From JAWKVD01 sp041398225 (GTDB taxonomy: Bacteria; Pseudomonadota; Alphaproteobacteria; Caulobacterales; Hyphomonadaceae): a stretch of 45,849 nucleotides of DNA. The stretch is taken from contig JAWKVD010000025.1 of assembly GCA_041398225.1 (NCBI GenBank), positions 1 through 45,849 of the forward strand, read 5' to 3'. The notes beneath the pieces were generated by a model, which saw nothing but the letters and a program-made list of their open reading frames with translations, was not told the origin of the DNA and made no database searches. Positions 7,480 to 16,001 of this stretch are shown piece after piece. The first letter of the stretch is position 1. Every line of letters starts with the position of its first letter. The position numbers and the translations under genes are program-made.

Positions 7480-9876
7480 CTAGTGCGGCAGCTGGCTCTC
7501 CGCGCCGCCCACCTTGCGATGAAGCTCGGCGCGATACTCCGCCTCGTCGCTTTCGCTCCAGCTGATCGGCGCAAGCGGCCGCACCAGAGCGCGGGCGAGC
7601 ACCTGATCGATGGTCGACACCGGAACGATGTTCAGTCCCGAGCGCACCGAGTCCGGCAGGTCCGCGAGGTCCTTCTCGTTTTCCTCGGGGATCAGCACTG
7701 TCTTGATGCCGCCCCGCAGAGCCGCGAGCAGTTTCTCCTTGAGACCGCCGATCGGCAGCACACGGCCGCGCAAGGTGATCTCGCCGGTCATGGCGACATC
7801 CTTCGCGACCGGATTGCCGGTCAGCAGCGACACGATCGCCGTGGTCATCGCGATGCCGGCGGACGGACCGTCCTTCGGCGTCGCGCCTTCCGGCACGTGG
7901 ACGTGGATGTCCGTCGTGTCGAACATCGGCGGCCGGATGCCCAGCGCGACCGAACGCGACCGCACCAGGCTCTGCGCCGCAGAGATCGACTCTTTCATCA
8001 CGTCACGAAGGTTGCCGGTGACCGTCATGCGGCCGCGACCCGGCATCTGCACGGCTTCGATGGTCAGCAGATCGCCGCCCACTTCCGTCCACGCCAGACC
8101 GGTGACGACGCCGACCTGATCCTCGCGATCCGCCATGCCATAGCGGAACTTCCGAACGCCCGAATAGTTCGACAGGTTTTCCGCGCTGATCGTCACCGAC
8201 GGAACCTTCTTCACTTCGATCTCACGCACGGCCTTGCGGGCCAGCTTGGCGAGTTCGCGTTCGAGGCTCCGCACGCCGCTCTCGCGGGTGTAGTAGCGAA
8301 CCAGGTCACGGATCGCGCTGTCCTCCACCGTCCACTCGCCTTCCTTCAGCGAGTGGTTCTCGGCGATCTTCGGCAGCAGGTGCCGCTTGGCGATCTCGAC
8401 CTTCTCGTCTTCCGTGTAGCCCTCGATACGGATGATCTCCATCCGGTCGAGCAACGGTTGCGGCATGTTCAGCGAGTTGGCCGTGGTGATGAACATCACG
8501 TCCGACAGGTCGTAGTCGACCTCCAGATAGTGGTCGTTGAAGGTCGCGTTCTGCTCCGGGTCGAGCACTTCGAGAAGCGCCGACGACGGATCGCCGCGAT
8601 AGTCCATGCCCAGCTTGTCGATCTCGTCGAGCAGGAACAGCGGATTGCCGCTCTTCGCCTTCTTCATCGACTGGATCACGCGTCCCGGCATCGACCCGAT
8701 ATAGGTCCGGCGGTGACCGCGGATCTCGGCTTCGTCCCGCACGCCGCCCAGCGACACGCGCACGAAGTCGCGTCCGGTCGCTTTCGCGATCGACTTGCCG
8801 AGCGAGGTCTTGCCGACGCCCGGAGGGCCGACGAGGCACAGGATCGGGCCGCGCACCTTCTCCGCGCGGGTTTGCACCGCGAGGTATTCGAGGATGCGTT
8901 CCTTGACCTTCTCAAGGCCGTAGTGGTCCGCGTTCAGCACATCCTCGGCGTGCTGCAGATCGCGCGTAACCGGCTTCTTCTTGCTCCAGGGCAGCGACAC
9001 CAGCCAGTCGAGATAGTTGCGCACGACCGTGGACTCCGCCGACATCGGCGACATCTGCCGCAGCTTGCGCAGCTCCTGCTCCGCCTTGCCGCGAGCTTCC
9101 TCGGACATCGGCGTGTTGGCGATCTTCTCTTCCAGTTCCGCGAGTTCGTCACGCTCGTTGTCCTGGTCGCCCAGCTCGCGCTGGATCGCCTTCATCTGTT
9201 CGTTGAGGTAGTACTCGCGCTGCGTCTTCTCCATCTGACGCTTCACGCGATTGCGAATCTTCCGCTCCATCTGGAGCATGCCGATCTCGCCTTCCATCAG
9301 CGAGAACACCTTCTCCAGACGCTCGACCACATTGATCAGCTCAAGCAGCGCCTGCTTGTCTTCAAGCTTGATCGACAACTGCGCCGCGACGGCGTCCGAA
9401 AGCTGACCCGGATCGCTGATCGCGCTCACCGTGCTCACCTGTTCGGAGGGCACTTTACGGTTGAGCTTCACATAGTTCTCGAACTGCTCGACCACGGTGC
9501 GCACCAGCGCCGTGGCTTCCTCTTCTTCGCCTTCCGCTTCGTCCATCGGAGCGTACTCGGCGGAGTAGTAGTCTTCGTTGTCGAACAGGCGCACCAGGCG
9601 CGCCCGGTTCTTGCCTTCGACCAGCACTTTCACCGTGCCGTCGGGAAGCTTCAGAAGCTGCAGGATCGTGGCGACGACGCCGACGGAATAGAGGTCCTCT
9701 TCAGCCGGGTCGTCGACGCCGGCTTCACGCTGGGCCACCAGCAGGATTTCGCCTGCGCCCTTCTCCACTTCTTCGAGCGCGCGCACAGACTTGTCGCGCC
9801 CGACAAAAAGGGGCGCGACCATACGCGGGAACACGACAATGTCGCGGAGCGGCAGGACGGGAAGAACGTTCGCCAT
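7480..9876 (-). CDS. lon: ATP-dependent protease Lon (La)
   Basis: Cytoplasmic AAA+ serine protease that degrades misfolded and regulatory proteins. The 798-residue length is standard. The N-terminal LON substrate-binding domain opens with VLPVLPLRDIVVFPRM, followed by a coiled-coil stretch (about 190-260). The AAA+ module has Walker A GPPGVGKTS at about residue 348 and Walker B FLLDEIDKLG, and the protease domain has the Ser-Lys dyad Ser672 (PKDGPSAG) and Lys715 (GGLKEKLLAA). All key residues are present. It is the last gene of the tig-clpP-clpX-lon block, separated from clpX by its own upstream region, and ends at a terminator. In related bacteria Lon degrades cell-cycle regulators such as CcrM and DnaA; that role here is inference. 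Confidence 0.98.
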   Translation of the reverse strand: MANVLPVLPLRDIVVFPRMVAPLFVGRDKSVRALEEVEKGAGEILLVAQREAGVDDPAEEDLYSVGVVATILQLLKLPDGTVKVLVEGKNRARLVRLFDNEDYYSAEYAPMDEAEGEEEEATALVRTVVEQFENYVKLNRKVPSEQVSTVSAISDPGQLSDAVAAQLSIKLEDKQALLELINVVERLEKVFSLMEGEIGMLQMERKIRNRVKRQMEKTQREYYLNEQMKAIQRELGDQDNERDELAELEEKIANTPMSEEARGKAEQELRKLRQMSPMSAESTVVRNYLDWLVSLPWSKKKPVTRDLQHAEDVLNADHYGLEKVKERILEYLAVQTRAEKVRGPILCLVGPPGVGKTSLGKSIAKATGRDFVRVSLGGVRDEAEIRGHRRTYIGSMPGRVIQSMKKAKSGNPLFLLDEIDKLGMDYRGDPSSALLEVLDPEQNATFNDHYLEVDYDLSDVMFITTANSLNMPQPLLDRMEIIRIEGYTEDEKVEIAKRHLLPKIAENHSLKEGEWTVEDSAIRDLVRYYTRESGVRSLERELAKLARKAVREIEVKKVPSVTISAENLSNYSGVRKFRYGMADREDQVGVVTGLAWTEVGGDLLTIEAVQMPGRGRMTVTGNLRDVMKESISAAQSLVRSRSVALGIRPPMFDTTDIHVHVPEGATPKDGPSAGIAMTTAIVSLLTGNPVAKDVAMTGEITLRGRVLPIGGLKEKLLAALRGGIKTVLIPEENEKDLADLPDSVRSGLNIVPVSTIDQVLARALVRPLAPISWSESDEAEYRAELHRKVGGAESQLPH

Positions 9877-10244
9877 ATCAGTCTCCTTGTCGTCTCGGCG
9901 ACCACCCTGTTTTCGGCATGGAGGCGGAGACCAGGTCCGGCCCCTTTTTGGCGACCGGCTTGTTTGTTGTTAAGACCAAAGTGGCGCGTCCCGGGCTCTG
10001 CTTCAAGGCGGGCCCACAGCAAAGGCGGGATGCGAACAGCTTTTGAGTATTAGCCGATTCTGCTGATCGATTCGCGGTTTCCCCGCGCACGGCATGAAAA
10101 CGCCGGACGTCGGCGTCCCGCCCCCCGTTTTGGGAACCATATGAGACGGCCCGCCGGGCGTGACCCCAACGACCAAAGTCGGGTTGACAGGATACGGCTT
10201 GAAAGGCGGCCAGCCGCGATCAGCGCCGGCGATCGTTGGTCCGA
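9877..10244. other. Region between lon and the expected end of clpX
   Basis: About 370 bases with no independent gene. If the clpX frame is corrected, coding ends at 10245 and this whole stretch is the lon upstream region; as read, the slipped clpX frame continues through it to 10003. On the minus strand a CTTGAA at 10004-10009 lies 17-18 bases before a GCCAC-type element, a weak match to a heat-shock sigma32 promoter, which would suit lon. A GAGA/AGGAG ribosome binding site lies just before the lon ATG. I see no clean intrinsic terminator for clpX. Confidence 0.4.
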
Positions 10245-11523
10245 TCAGGCGCTGCCCGCCGCTTCGCGCTTGCTGTCCGTCGAATGGACGTAAAGCGGCT
10301 TGGCCCGGCCTTCCACAACCTTCGCCATTGATCGCCACTTCGGCGATGCCCTTCGCAGGGTTGGGCAGCTCGAACATGGTGTCGAGCAGGATGCCCTCCA
10401 TGATCGAGCGCAGGCCGCGCGCGCCGGTCTTGCGCTGGATCGCGCGCCGGGCGACCGCCAGAAGCGCATCGTCCGTAAAGGTCAGCCGCACATTCTCCAT
10501 CTCGAACAGGCGCTGATACTGGCGCAGCAGCGCGTTCTTCGGCTCGGTCAGAATGCTGACCAGGGCCGCTTCGTCGAGATCCTCAAGCGTGGCGATAACC
10601 GGCAGACGGCCGATGAATTCCGGGATCAGGCCGAACTTCACCAGATCCTCGGGCTCGACCTCTTCCAGCACCTTGCCGGTGCGGCGTTCGTCCGGATCGA
10701 CCACATTGGCGCCGAAACCGATCGACGTGCCGCGACCGCGGTCCGAGATGACTTTCTCAAGCCCGGCGAACGCGCCGCCGCAGATGAACAGCATGTTCGT
10801 GGTGTCGACCTGCAGGAATTCCTGCTGCGGGTGCTTGCGTCCGCCCTGCGGGGGAACGCTGGCGACCGTGCCTTCCATGATCTTCAGAAGCGCCTGCTGA
10901 ACGCCCTCGCCCGACACGTCGCGGGTGATCGAGGGGTTGTCCGACTTGCGCGAAATCTTGTCGATCTCGTCGATATAGACGATCCCGCGCTGCGCCCGCT
11001 CGACATTGTAGTCCGAGGCCTGAAGCAGCTTCAGAATGATGTTCTCGACGTCCTCGCCGACATATCCGGCCTCGGTCAGCGTCGTCGCATCCGCCATGGT
11101 GAACGGCACGTCGATGATGCGCGCCAGGGTCTGCGCCAGCAGCGTCTTGCCGCAGCCGGTCGGGCCGATCAGCAGAATGTTGGACTTGGCCAGCTCAACG
11201 TCGGCGCTCTTGGCCGCGTGGTTGATGCGTTTGTAGTGGTTGTGGACCGCAACGGCCAGGATCCGCTTCGCCTTGGGCTGGCCGATCACATAGTCGTCGA
11301 GAACGTCGCAGATCTCTTGCGGGGTGGGCACCCCGCCATCCCGGGACTTGGCCAGCGAGGTCTTTGATTCCTCGCGGATAATGTCCATGCAGAGTTCGAC
11401 GCATTCATCGCAGATGAAGACCGTCGGCCCAGCGATGAGTTTTTTGACCTCGTGCTGGCTCTTCCCGCAGAACGAGCAGTACAGGGTGTTTTTGCTGTCA
11501 CCGCCTGTGGAGTTCTTGTTCAT
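10003..11523 (-). CDS. clpX: ClpXP ATPase subunit ClpX (C-terminal end frame-shifted as read)
   Basis: AAA+ unfoldase that recognises ssrA-tagged and native substrates and feeds them to ClpP. The N-terminal Cys4 zinc finger (CSFCGKSQ ... FICDECVELC) occupies residues 17-46, Walker A is GPTGCGKTLLAQ near residue 118, Walker B is VYIDEIDKI, and the RRTGKVLEEVEP and LRSIMEGILLDTMFELP segments are typical. As read the protein has 506 residues, about 80 too many. An extra G at 10319/10320 moves the frame after AINGE. In the neighbouring frame the expected tail VVEGRAKPLYVHSTDSKREA continues to a stop at 10245, giving about 425 residues, the normal ClpX size. A one-base sequencing error is likely. 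It lies downstream of clpP on the same strand. Confidence 0.95.
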   Translation of the reverse strand: MNKNSTGGDSKNTLYCSFCGKSQHEVKKLIAGPTVFICDECVELCMDIIREESKTSLAKSRDGGVPTPQEICDVLDDYVIGQPKAKRILAVAVHNHYKRINHAAKSADVELAKSNILLIGPTGCGKTLLAQTLARIIDVPFTMADATTLTEAGYVGEDVENIILKLLQASDYNVERAQRGIVYIDEIDKISRKSDNPSITRDVSGEGVQQALLKIMEGTVASVPPQGGRKHPQQEFLQVDTTNMLFICGGAFAGLEKVISDRGRGTSIGFGANVVDPDERRTGKVLEEVEPEDLVKFGLIPEFIGRLPVIATLEDLDEAALVSILTEPKNALLRQYQRLFEMENVRLTFTDDALLAVARRAIQRKTGARGLRSIMEGILLDTMFELPNPAKGIAEVAINGEGCGRPGQAALRPFDGQQARSGGQRLIGPTIAGADRGWPPFKPYPVNPTLVVGVTPGGPSHMVPKTGGGTPTSGVFMPCAGKPRIDQQNRLILKSCSHPAFAVGPP

Positions 11524-11591
11524 CTGGTCCTCGATACGCCCGCCGGCACGTCCCGGCGCGGCTGGGCACGCCCAGCGTGAACCCCAAACCT

Positions 11592-11620
11592 AATATTCCA
11601 ATCGTTTCCGAGAGGTTCAA
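11592..11620 (-). promoter_or_regulatory. Candidate clpX promoter
   Basis: On the minus strand TTGAAC (11615-11620) and AATATT (11592-11597) are separated by 17 bases, about 70 bases upstream of the clpX ATG. This is an A+T-rich island in the clpP-clpX gap. A short GCTGGGC-AC-GCCCAGC hairpin at 11561-11576 lies in the resulting leader. The match is to a generic sigma70-type promoter and is not decisive. Confidence 0.35.
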
Positions 11621-11684
11621 GGCTCAATAATTCGAACACAGCAAGTGTGGCGCCGCAAGCAGCAATGCTGTGCAAAAAACAAGG

Positions 11685-12281
11685 CTATTGCGGGGCCGAT
11701 GCCCGCTTTTCGTAAACCTGATCAAGGATTCCGAAGGTTTTGGCCTCATCCGCCGTCATGAACGAATCGCGATCGAGGGTCTTTTCGACCGTCGCTAGGT
11801 CCTGACCGGTGTGCCGGACATAGATCTCGTTAAGCCGCCGTTTGACCTCCAGCATGTCTTCCGCATGCCGCTCGATATCGGTGGCGACGCCACGGAAAGC
11901 GCCGGACGGCTGGTGAACCATGATCCGCGAATTCGGGGTGGCGAAGCGCATCCCCTTCTCGCCGGCGGCAAGCAGGAGCGAACCCATGGACGCCGCCATG
12001 CCGATGCAGGCCGTGGAAACCGGGCTGCGGATATATTGCATGGTGTCGTAGATCGCGAGGCCGGAATGGACGTGGCCGCCCGGCGAGTTGATGTACATCG
12101 CGATCTCTTTCTTGGGGTTCTCGGACTCCAGATAGAGAAGCTGGGCGGTCACGAACGTCGCCATGACGTCGTCGATTCCCCCCGTCACGAAGATGATCCG
12201 GTCTTTCAGGAGCCGCGAGAAGATGTCCCACTGCTTCTCGCCACGGCTGGACTGTTCCCAGACCAAGGGTATCGAGATCAT
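11685..12281 (-). CDS. clpP: ATP-dependent Clp protease proteolytic subunit ClpP
   Basis: Serine protease that forms the double heptameric chamber used with ClpX or ClpA. The 198-residue product contains the catalytic triad Ser98 (GMAASMGS), His123 (RIMVHQPSGAF) and Asp172 (LDRDSFM), the oxyanion-hole NSPGGHVHSG near 65-74 and the helix LNEIYVRHTGQ. There is no long propeptide; the start MISIPLVWEQSSRGE lies at the usual place. It sits between tig and clpX on the same strand, the order that is conserved across proteobacteria. The first strand (VWEQSSRGEKQWDIFSR) is slightly divergent from the classical VVEQTSRGERAYDIYSR but within the family's range. Confidence 0.97.
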   Translation of the reverse strand: MISIPLVWEQSSRGEKQWDIFSRLLKDRIIFVTGGIDDVMATFVTAQLLYLESENPKKEIAMYINSPGGHVHSGLAIYDTMQYIRSPVSTACIGMAASMGSLLLAAGEKGMRFATPNSRIMVHQPSGAFRGVATDIERHAEDMLEVKRRLNEIYVRHTGQDLATVEKTLDRDSFMTADEAKTFGILDQVYEKRASAPQ

Positions 12282-12488
12282 CAGGCGCTGGATGGGATCT
12301 CTCCATTAACGGCCTTCGCGACCGGACGGCCGCATTTCAAATCACTGGCTGCCTTATATCCGCACGCCTGCGCGTCCGTGCAAGCCTCCCAGGCCGACGG
12401 CGGGCGGGATCGCAGCCCGAATACTGAAGCATGTCACACAACAAGGTGTTCACAGGCGAGCCGAACCCGCCTGCGCCGGCCGCGCGAG

Positions 12489-13829
12489 CTATTCCGCTTC
12501 GGCGGCGGCCATCAGCTCTTCGCGGGTCACCGACTTGTCGGTCACCTTGGCGCGCTCGAGAATGTGGTCGACCACTTTCTCCTCGAAGATCGGCGCGCGC
12601 AGCTGAGCCAGCGCGTCCGGACGCTTGGAGTAGAAGTCGATGACCGCCTGCTCCTGCCCCGGGAAGCGCTGGGCTTCCTGGCGCAGCGCGCGAGCCAGCT
12701 CGTCGTTGGAGATCTGGACATCCGCCGCGCGGCCGATCTCGGCCAGCACGAGACCGAGGCGCACCCGGCGCTCGGCGATCTTGCGGTATTCGGCCCGAAG
12801 CTCGTCTTCCGACTTCGCCTTGTCCTCGTCGGACATGCGATCGGCTTTCTTCTCTTCTTCGAGCTGCGCCCAGATCTGGTTGAACTCGGCTTCGACCATT
12901 TTCGGCGGCAGGTCGAACGTGTGCAGAGCGTCCAGCGCATCCAGCAGACGGCGCTTCACGACCTGGCGCGCGGCGAAATCGAGATCGCCGGAAAGCTGCT
13001 GCTTCACGGCGTCCTTCAGCGCATCGAGCCCTTCCAGACCCAGCGACTTCGCGAACTCGTCGTCGACGTCCGGCGTACGCGGCGCCTTCACTTCATGAAC
13101 GGTGACGTCGAACACTGCGGGTTTCCCCTTGAGGTGCTCGGCCGGGTAATCTTCCGGGAAGGTGACCTTCACCTCAACCTTGTCGCCCGCCTTCGCGCCG
13201 ACCAGTTGCTCCTCGAAACCGCCGATGAACCGGCCTTCGCCCAGCACCAGCGTGTGGCCTTCAGCGGAACCGCCCTCGAACGCTTCGTCGTCGATCTTGC
13301 CGACGAAATCGATCACGACCGCATCGCCGTTCTCGGCGGCGGCGCCTTCCTCCTTGGCGTCATACGCCTTGTTGGACTCGGCGATCTTCGTGAGCGACTC
13401 GTTGATCTCGTCTTCGCTCGGCTCGGCCGTCAGTCGCTCAAGCTCGATCACGGTGATGTCCGCCGGTTCGAACTCCGGCATCACTTCCACTTCCATCGAG
13501 TATTCGAGATCGGATTCGCCCGTCACCACGCTCTCGGCGTCGCTGTCCAGCTTGATCGACGGCTGCGAGGCCGGACGCAGCGAGTTGTCCTCCAGAGCCT
13601 TCGACGACGTTTCGCGGAGCACATCGTCCACGATCTCGCCCATCAGCGAACGGCCGAACATCTTCTTGATGTGAGACGCCGGCACTTTCCCGGGACGGAA
13701 CCCTTTCAGGCGCACCTGCGGACGGACTTCCTCGATCTTCGCCGTCAGCTTCGCGGCCAGATCGCCCTTCGGCACGCTGACCTTGAATTCGCGCGACAGA
13801 CCTTCCGATTTCGTCTCGGTGACGTTCAT
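12489..13829 (-). CDS. tig: Trigger factor, ribosome-bound chaperone and prolyl isomerase
   Basis: Chaperone that docks at the ribosome exit tunnel. The 446-residue product has the N-terminal ribosome-binding domain with the signature GFRPGKVPASHIKKMFG near residue 45 (family GFRxGKxP), a central FKBP-type PPIase domain (ENGDAVVIDFVGKIDDEAFEGG ... FIGGFEEQLVGAKAGD, about 160-230), and a helical C-terminal chaperone domain ending in an acidic tail. The start at 13829 (MNVTETKSEGLSREFKV) matches family N-termini; an in-frame extension to 13952 adds unconserved residues and was not used. It leads the tig-clpP-clpX-lon series. The 207-base gap to clpP leaves room for a separate clpP promoter. Confidence 0.96.
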   Translation of the reverse strand: MNVTETKSEGLSREFKVSVPKGDLAAKLTAKIEEVRPQVRLKGFRPGKVPASHIKKMFGRSLMGEIVDDVLRETSSKALEDNSLRPASQPSIKLDSDAESVVTGESDLEYSMEVEVMPEFEPADITVIELERLTAEPSEDEINESLTKIAESNKAYDAKEEGAAAENGDAVVIDFVGKIDDEAFEGGSAEGHTLVLGEGRFIGGFEEQLVGAKAGDKVEVKVTFPEDYPAEHLKGKPAVFDVTVHEVKAPRTPDVDDEFAKSLGLEGLDALKDAVKQQLSGDLDFAARQVVKRRLLDALDALHTFDLPPKMVEAEFNQIWAQLEEEKKADRMSDEDKAKSEDELRAEYRKIAERRVRLGLVLAEIGRAADVQISNDELARALRQEAQRFPGQEQAVIDFYSKRPDALAQLRAPIFEEKVVDHILERAKVTDKSVTREELMAAAEAE

Positions 13830-14197
13830 CAGGGAACCCCGGATAACATGAATGACGACACCCCGCAGGAGCGTGCTCCGGCAGGGCGAGGCGGCGCTTA
13901 TGGCACGCGGAAAAAGCGCTGGCAATGCGCGATGCGCCCGGAAATCAGGCATTATCTGGAGCTTTCAGCGCACCGGAAAACGCCCCCGAGTGCGCCGCCG
14001 CCAGAGCCCGGCACAAGACCCGGCCCAAACCTCGCGGCCAACCTCGCCGCACAACCTGCCGGCGACGCTGCGGTCGCCCGCCCTCGCCGACCGCCCCGCA
14101 TCCCAGTTGGAAACGGCCAGCGGGCGGCCAATACGCGGCCAACACACGGATTGACCGGGATCGGAATACTCGCCAAATCAGCCGCTTCCAGGCCCAA
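13830..14197. other. Intergenic region between tig and tRNA-Leu
   Basis: About 370 bases serving as promoter region for the divergent tig gene and the tRNA. An open frame from an ATG at 13848 runs to 14219, but its product is Pro/Arg/Ala-rich, resembles nothing I recognise and runs into the tRNA, so I do not call it. The only supported element is the tRNA promoter at 14151-14179. Confidence 0.5.
14151..14179 (+). promoter_or_regulatory. Promoter of tRNA-Leu, Caulobacter housekeeping type
   Basis: TTGACCG at 14151-14157 and GCCAAATC at 14172-14179 are separated by 14 bases. This matches the published Caulobacter housekeeping sigma consensus TTGACGS-N10-14-GCTANAWC at nearly all positions, and it ends about 18 bases before the tRNA, a fitting distance for a short 5' leader. 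Confidence 0.6.
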
Positions 14198-14282
14198 GCG
14201 GATGTGGCGGAACTGGTAGACGCACTGGATTTAGGTTCCAGCGGGGCGACCCGTGGGGGTTCGAGTCCCTCCATCCGCACCA
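14198..14282 (+). tRNA. tRNA-Leu, anticodon UAG
   Basis: An 85-base class II tRNA. The acceptor stem GCGGATG pairs with CATCCGC, the anticodon arm CTGGA-TTTAGGT-TCCAG carries anticodon TAG (reading CUN leucine codons), there is a long variable arm (about CGGGGCGACCCGTG), and the T arm GGGGGTTCGAGTCCCTC is canonical. The CCA end is encoded at 14280-14282. It lies next to tig, as in several other alphaproteobacteria. It is followed after 94 bases by phoD. Confidence 0.97.
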
Positions 14283-14376
14283 CTATACTCCCTCGCAAAG
14301 AGAGGGGCGGCCGCCGTTACGGAACTGACTTCCGGCGGTGGTAAGCCTCAAAGAAAGGCGCAGGGAGGAAACCACA

Positions 14377-15963
14377 ATGAGCCGCATCAAACTCGACCGC
14401 CGCAGGCTGCTGGCCGCCGCCGGCTCCATGAGCCTGTTCGCCGGCTTCGCGGGCTGGCGCCCGGCCTGGGGTGCGCCGACGTTCAATGCGGACCCCTTCT
14501 CGCTCGGCGTCGCCGCTGGCGACCCGTGGCCCGACGGCTTCGTGATCTGGACCCGCCTCGCTCCCAGCCCGCTCGACGAACACGGCGGCATGCCCCAGCT
14601 CGATGTCCCCGTGCGCTGGGAAGTCGCATCGGACGAACGCTTCTCCACCATCGTGCAGTCCGGCGAGGCCGTCGCCCGGCCGGAGCTGGCCCACAGCGTT
14701 CACGTCGAGGTCGGCGGCCTCCAGCCGTCCCGCCCCTACTGGTACCGCTTTCATGTCGAGGGCGCGGACGCCAGCCGAACCGGCATGGCGCGAACCGCTC
14801 CGGCCGCCGGCGCCCTGCCCCCGCGCGTGCGCCTCGCGCTCGCCGGCTGCCAGTCCTATCCCAGCGGCTGGTACGACGCCTGGCGCCATATCAGCAACGA
14901 GCCCGACCTCGACGCGGTCTTCCACTATGGCGACTACATCTATGAGAGCGGGCATACCGGCCGCGGCGGCATCACCGACATCGCCGGCAAACCGGTCGAA
15001 CGCGATCACATCGGCGACGAGATCTACACGATCGGCGACTATCGCCGCCGCTACGGCCTCTACAAGCTCGACCCCGACCTGCAGGCCGCGCACGCCGCCG
15101 CCGCCTTCATCACCTCGTTCGACGACCATGAAGTCGACAATGACTGGGCCTCCGCATGGGATCAGGACGGCACCCCGCCCGAGATTTTCGCGCTCCGCAA
15201 ATACGCCGCCATGCAGGCCTGGTACGAGCACCAGCCCGTGCGCAAGTCGCAATTCCCGCGCCCCGATATCATCGCCTATCGCCGCCTCGACTACGGCAAG
15301 CTCTTCCGCATGCACGTGCTCGACACGCGCAGCTACCGCACCAACCAGATCTGCGACCCGGTCCACCCGACCGCGTGCCGAACCGGGAACACGCCGGACG
15401 AAACCATGCTCGGCCCCGACCAGGAGGCCTGGCTGTCGAAGAGTCTCGACAATGACGCGCGCTGGAACCTCATCGCCCAGCAGGTCTGGGTCATGCCCCT
15501 CGATCTCGTCGGTCGGGATGGAAACGGCGTCATCCGCAGCATGGACAAGTGGGACGGCTGCCCCGCCGCCCGCAAACGCCTTGTCAAATCGATCACCGAT
15601 CGCGGCCTGAAGAACGTGGTCATCGCCTCGGGCGATGCGCACCTGCATCTCGCCGGAACGGTTCCCGCCCGCGACGATGAACGCGACGGCCCCGCCGTCG
15701 CCACCGAGTTCCTCGGCACCTCCATTTCGTCAAACGGCGATGGCGGTCCGCGAACCGCTTTCGCCAGACGCTTCCTCGATGTGGAGAACCCCAACCTCGC
15801 GCTGGCGCACGATCAGCGCGGCTACCAGACCTTCGACATCACGCCGGACGAATGGCTCACGCACATCAAGGTGCTCGAACATGTCCACGCGCCGGGCGCC
15901 CCGCTCAGCACGCTCGCGCGCTTCACGGTTCTGCCCGACCAGCCCGGACTTCACCGGGCCTGA
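14377..15963 (+). CDS. phoD: Exported alkaline phosphatase PhoD
   Basis: PhoD-family phosphodiesterase/phosphomonoesterase, usually using Ca and Fe, that releases phosphate from organic esters outside the inner membrane. The 528-residue product opens with a twin-arginine signal (DRRRLLAAAGS, cleavage near AWGAP), so it is expected to be folded with its metals and exported by Tat. The N-terminal PhoD domain (DPFSLGVAAGDPWPDGFVIWTRL) is followed by the metallophosphatase core with LAGCQSY, HYGDYIYESG, SFDDHEVDNDW and SGDAHLHLAG. The start at 14377 was chosen for the GGGAGGAA ribosome binding site and the signal; an upstream ATG at 14338 lacks both. I saw no clear Pho box upstream. The closest functional relatives in this window are the exported PHP protein and phospholipase C. 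Confidence 0.94.
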   Translation: MSRIKLDRRRLLAAAGSMSLFAGFAGWRPAWGAPTFNADPFSLGVAAGDPWPDGFVIWTRLAPSPLDEHGGMPQLDVPVRWEVASDERFSTIVQSGEAVARPELAHSVHVEVGGLQPSRPYWYRFHVEGADASRTGMARTAPAAGALPPRVRLALAGCQSYPSGWYDAWRHISNEPDLDAVFHYGDYIYESGHTGRGGITDIAGKPVERDHIGDEIYTIGDYRRRYGLYKLDPDLQAAHAAAAFITSFDDHEVDNDWASAWDQDGTPPEIFALRKYAAMQAWYEHQPVRKSQFPRPDIIAYRRLDYGKLFRMHVLDTRSYRTNQICDPVHPTACRTGNTPDETMLGPDQEAWLSKSLDNDARWNLIAQQVWVMPLDLVGRDGNGVIRSMDKWDGCPAARKRLVKSITDRGLKNVVIASGDAHLHLAGTVPARDDERDGPAVATEFLGTSISSNGDGGPRTAFARRFLDVENPNLALAHDQRGYQTFDITPDEWLTHIKVLEHVHAPGAPLSTLARFTVLPDQPGLHRA

Positions 15964-16001
15964 CGACGAGGCTGTTCGCGCGCCTGTCCGGCGCCCGCGC
16001 G

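Noticed and set aside
9990..10009. Sigma32 heat-shock promoter of lon
   Set aside because: CTTGAA is good but the -10 element is only half matched; reported as a weak possibility within the intergenic entry rather than as a feature.
7483..10053. 856-codon open frame on the plus strand opposite lon
   Set aside because: Its product is His/Arg/Leu-rich without family motifs and lies antisense to a perfect lon gene. Such frames are a side effect of high third-position G+C.
11811..14219. 802-codon plus-strand open frame opposite clpP and tig, extending into the tRNA
   Set aside because: Antisense to two well-conserved genes, composition is that of a shadow frame, and the end overlaps tRNA-Leu. 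The ATG at 13848 within it gives only a Pro/Arg-rich product.
14283..14376. Terminator or Pho box between tRNA-Leu and phoD
   Set aside because: The CCGCCG ... CGGTGG pairing is interrupted and lacks a T tract, and no CTGTCAT-like heptamer pair is visible.
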